A stretch of DNA of 64,000 nucleotides, from assembly GCF_900129875.1 (NCBI RefSeq), contig NZ_FQXC01000001.1, positions 1 through 64,000 of the forward strand, in the 5' to 3' direction. The position numbers were made by a program, and so were the translations under genes. Position 1 is the stretch's first letter. Each line of letters opens with the position of its first letter. Positions 63,641 to 64,000 of this stretch are shown here, one piece after another. The notes below the pieces were generated by a model, which ran no database searches, was not told the DNA's origin, and saw nothing but the letters and a program-made list of their open reading frames with translations. This DNA comes from Marivita hallyeonensis. Lineage in GTDB: Bacteria; Pseudomonadota; Alphaproteobacteria; Rhodobacterales; Rhodobacteraceae.

Positions 63641-64000
63641 ATGGCCCAAGCATACTCAGACACCGTGCACGCAGACGTTTATGCCTTTCTTGGCCGTCGC
63701 TTGCGCGAACTGCGCACCGCGCGGGGCCTGACACAGGCAGAGGTCGCAAGAACGATCAATGTCAGCCCGCAACAGTACCAGAAGTACGAAGACGCACAGA
63801 GCAAGTGTAACCTGACCTACCTGATCGCTCTCGCGGACTTCTATGGCGTGCACGTCAATTCGATCCTCCCCGTAGATCAACCCGATCGCAACACCGCAGA
63901 CACGTCGTCGGATTTGCCGAAAGAGGCAGACATGCTGGCACGGCTTGTCAGCTCTTTCGTCCGACTGACCGACACAGATGAAAAGCTGCGCCTCGTGCAG
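63641..64000 (+). CDS. XRE family transcriptional regulator, truncated by window end
   Basis: The first 120 codons of a helix-turn-helix regulator are present: GRRLRELRTARGLTQAEVA, then INVSPQQYQKYEDAQ as the recognition helix region, and LIALADFYGVHVNSI. GTGAGGAT precedes the ATG. The frame is open to the last base, so the protein is incomplete here. It is divergent from the kinase cluster and is the nearest candidate for its regulator. Confidence 0.88.
   Translation, partial: MAQAYSDTVHADVYAFLGRRLRELRTARGLTQAEVARTINVSPQQYQKYEDAQSKCNLTYLIALADFYGVHVNSILPVDQPDRNTADTSSDLPKEADMLARLVSSFVRLTDTDEKLRLVQ

Overview
The window is a chromosomal segment of an alphaproteobacterium, most likely a marine Rhodobacteraceae (Roseobacter-group) species. 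The evidence is the alphaproteobacterial 5S rRNA and initiator tRNA at the end of an rrn operon, the high-GC codon use, an Irr-type iron box, and gene families typical of the group (DUF1289, HemP, an SBP56 methanethiol oxidase, a hydroxyquinol pathway, a guanidine-I riboswitch operon). I saw no integrase, insertion sequence, CRISPR array or phage gene.

Layout. (1) 1-606: 3' end of 23S rRNA, 5S rRNA and tRNA-fMet. (2) 0.8-9.2 kb: metal and cofactor acquisition. It holds a two-gene Fe(III) importer without its ATPase, an Irr box in front of dps, a DUF1289 gene, a translationally coupled haem set (a new 43-residue Cys-rich ORF, hemP and a conserved hypothetical), and a cobalamin riboswitch in front of btuB-btuF. 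(3) 9.3-13.1 kb: synthesis and phosphorolysis of the compatible solute glucosylglycerate. (4) 13.2-15.3 kb: methanethiol oxidase with a membrane partner, then a gamma-glutamyltransferase. (5) 17.4-23.5 kb: a MarR-controlled homogentisate pathway fed by a two-component MhaA/MhaB-type hydroxylase. (6) 23.5-33.1 kb: a LysR-controlled hydroxyquinol pathway with its own branched-chain-type ABC importer. (7) 33.2-38.3 kb: an operon of acyl-CoA synthetase, fused E1 alpha-beta, E2 and a free acyl carrier protein, followed by a GntR regulator and its palindrome. (8) 39.1-43.0 kb: RHH protein, glyoxalase, a Tat-exported subunit with a GMC oxidoreductase, and a class II aldolase. (9) 43.1-47.6 kb, minus strand: a guanidine-I riboswitch followed by an ABC importer, an arginase-fold hydrolase (probably a guanidine hydrolase, not an agmatinase) and a His-rich small protein. 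(10) 48.0-63.2 kb, minus strand: a 12-gene cluster of two Ser/Thr kinases, PP2C phosphatase, FHA protein, three P-loop GTPases, a roadblock-like protein, two periplasmic PilJ-type proteins and a PstS-OmpA chimera. (11) 63.6 kb: a divergent XRE regulator cut by the window end.

The best candidates for undescribed biology are the kinase/FHA/PP2C/dynamin-GTPase cluster and the His-rich accessory protein next to the riboswitch-controlled guanidine hydrolase. The kinase cluster looks like a phospho-signalling module joined to membrane-remodelling GTPases and periplasmic sensors, and it has no secretion-system structural genes. The ACP-associated 2-oxoacid dehydrogenase operon and the small Cys-rich ORF before hemP come next. 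All functions are inferred from reading motifs and context; no database search was possible.
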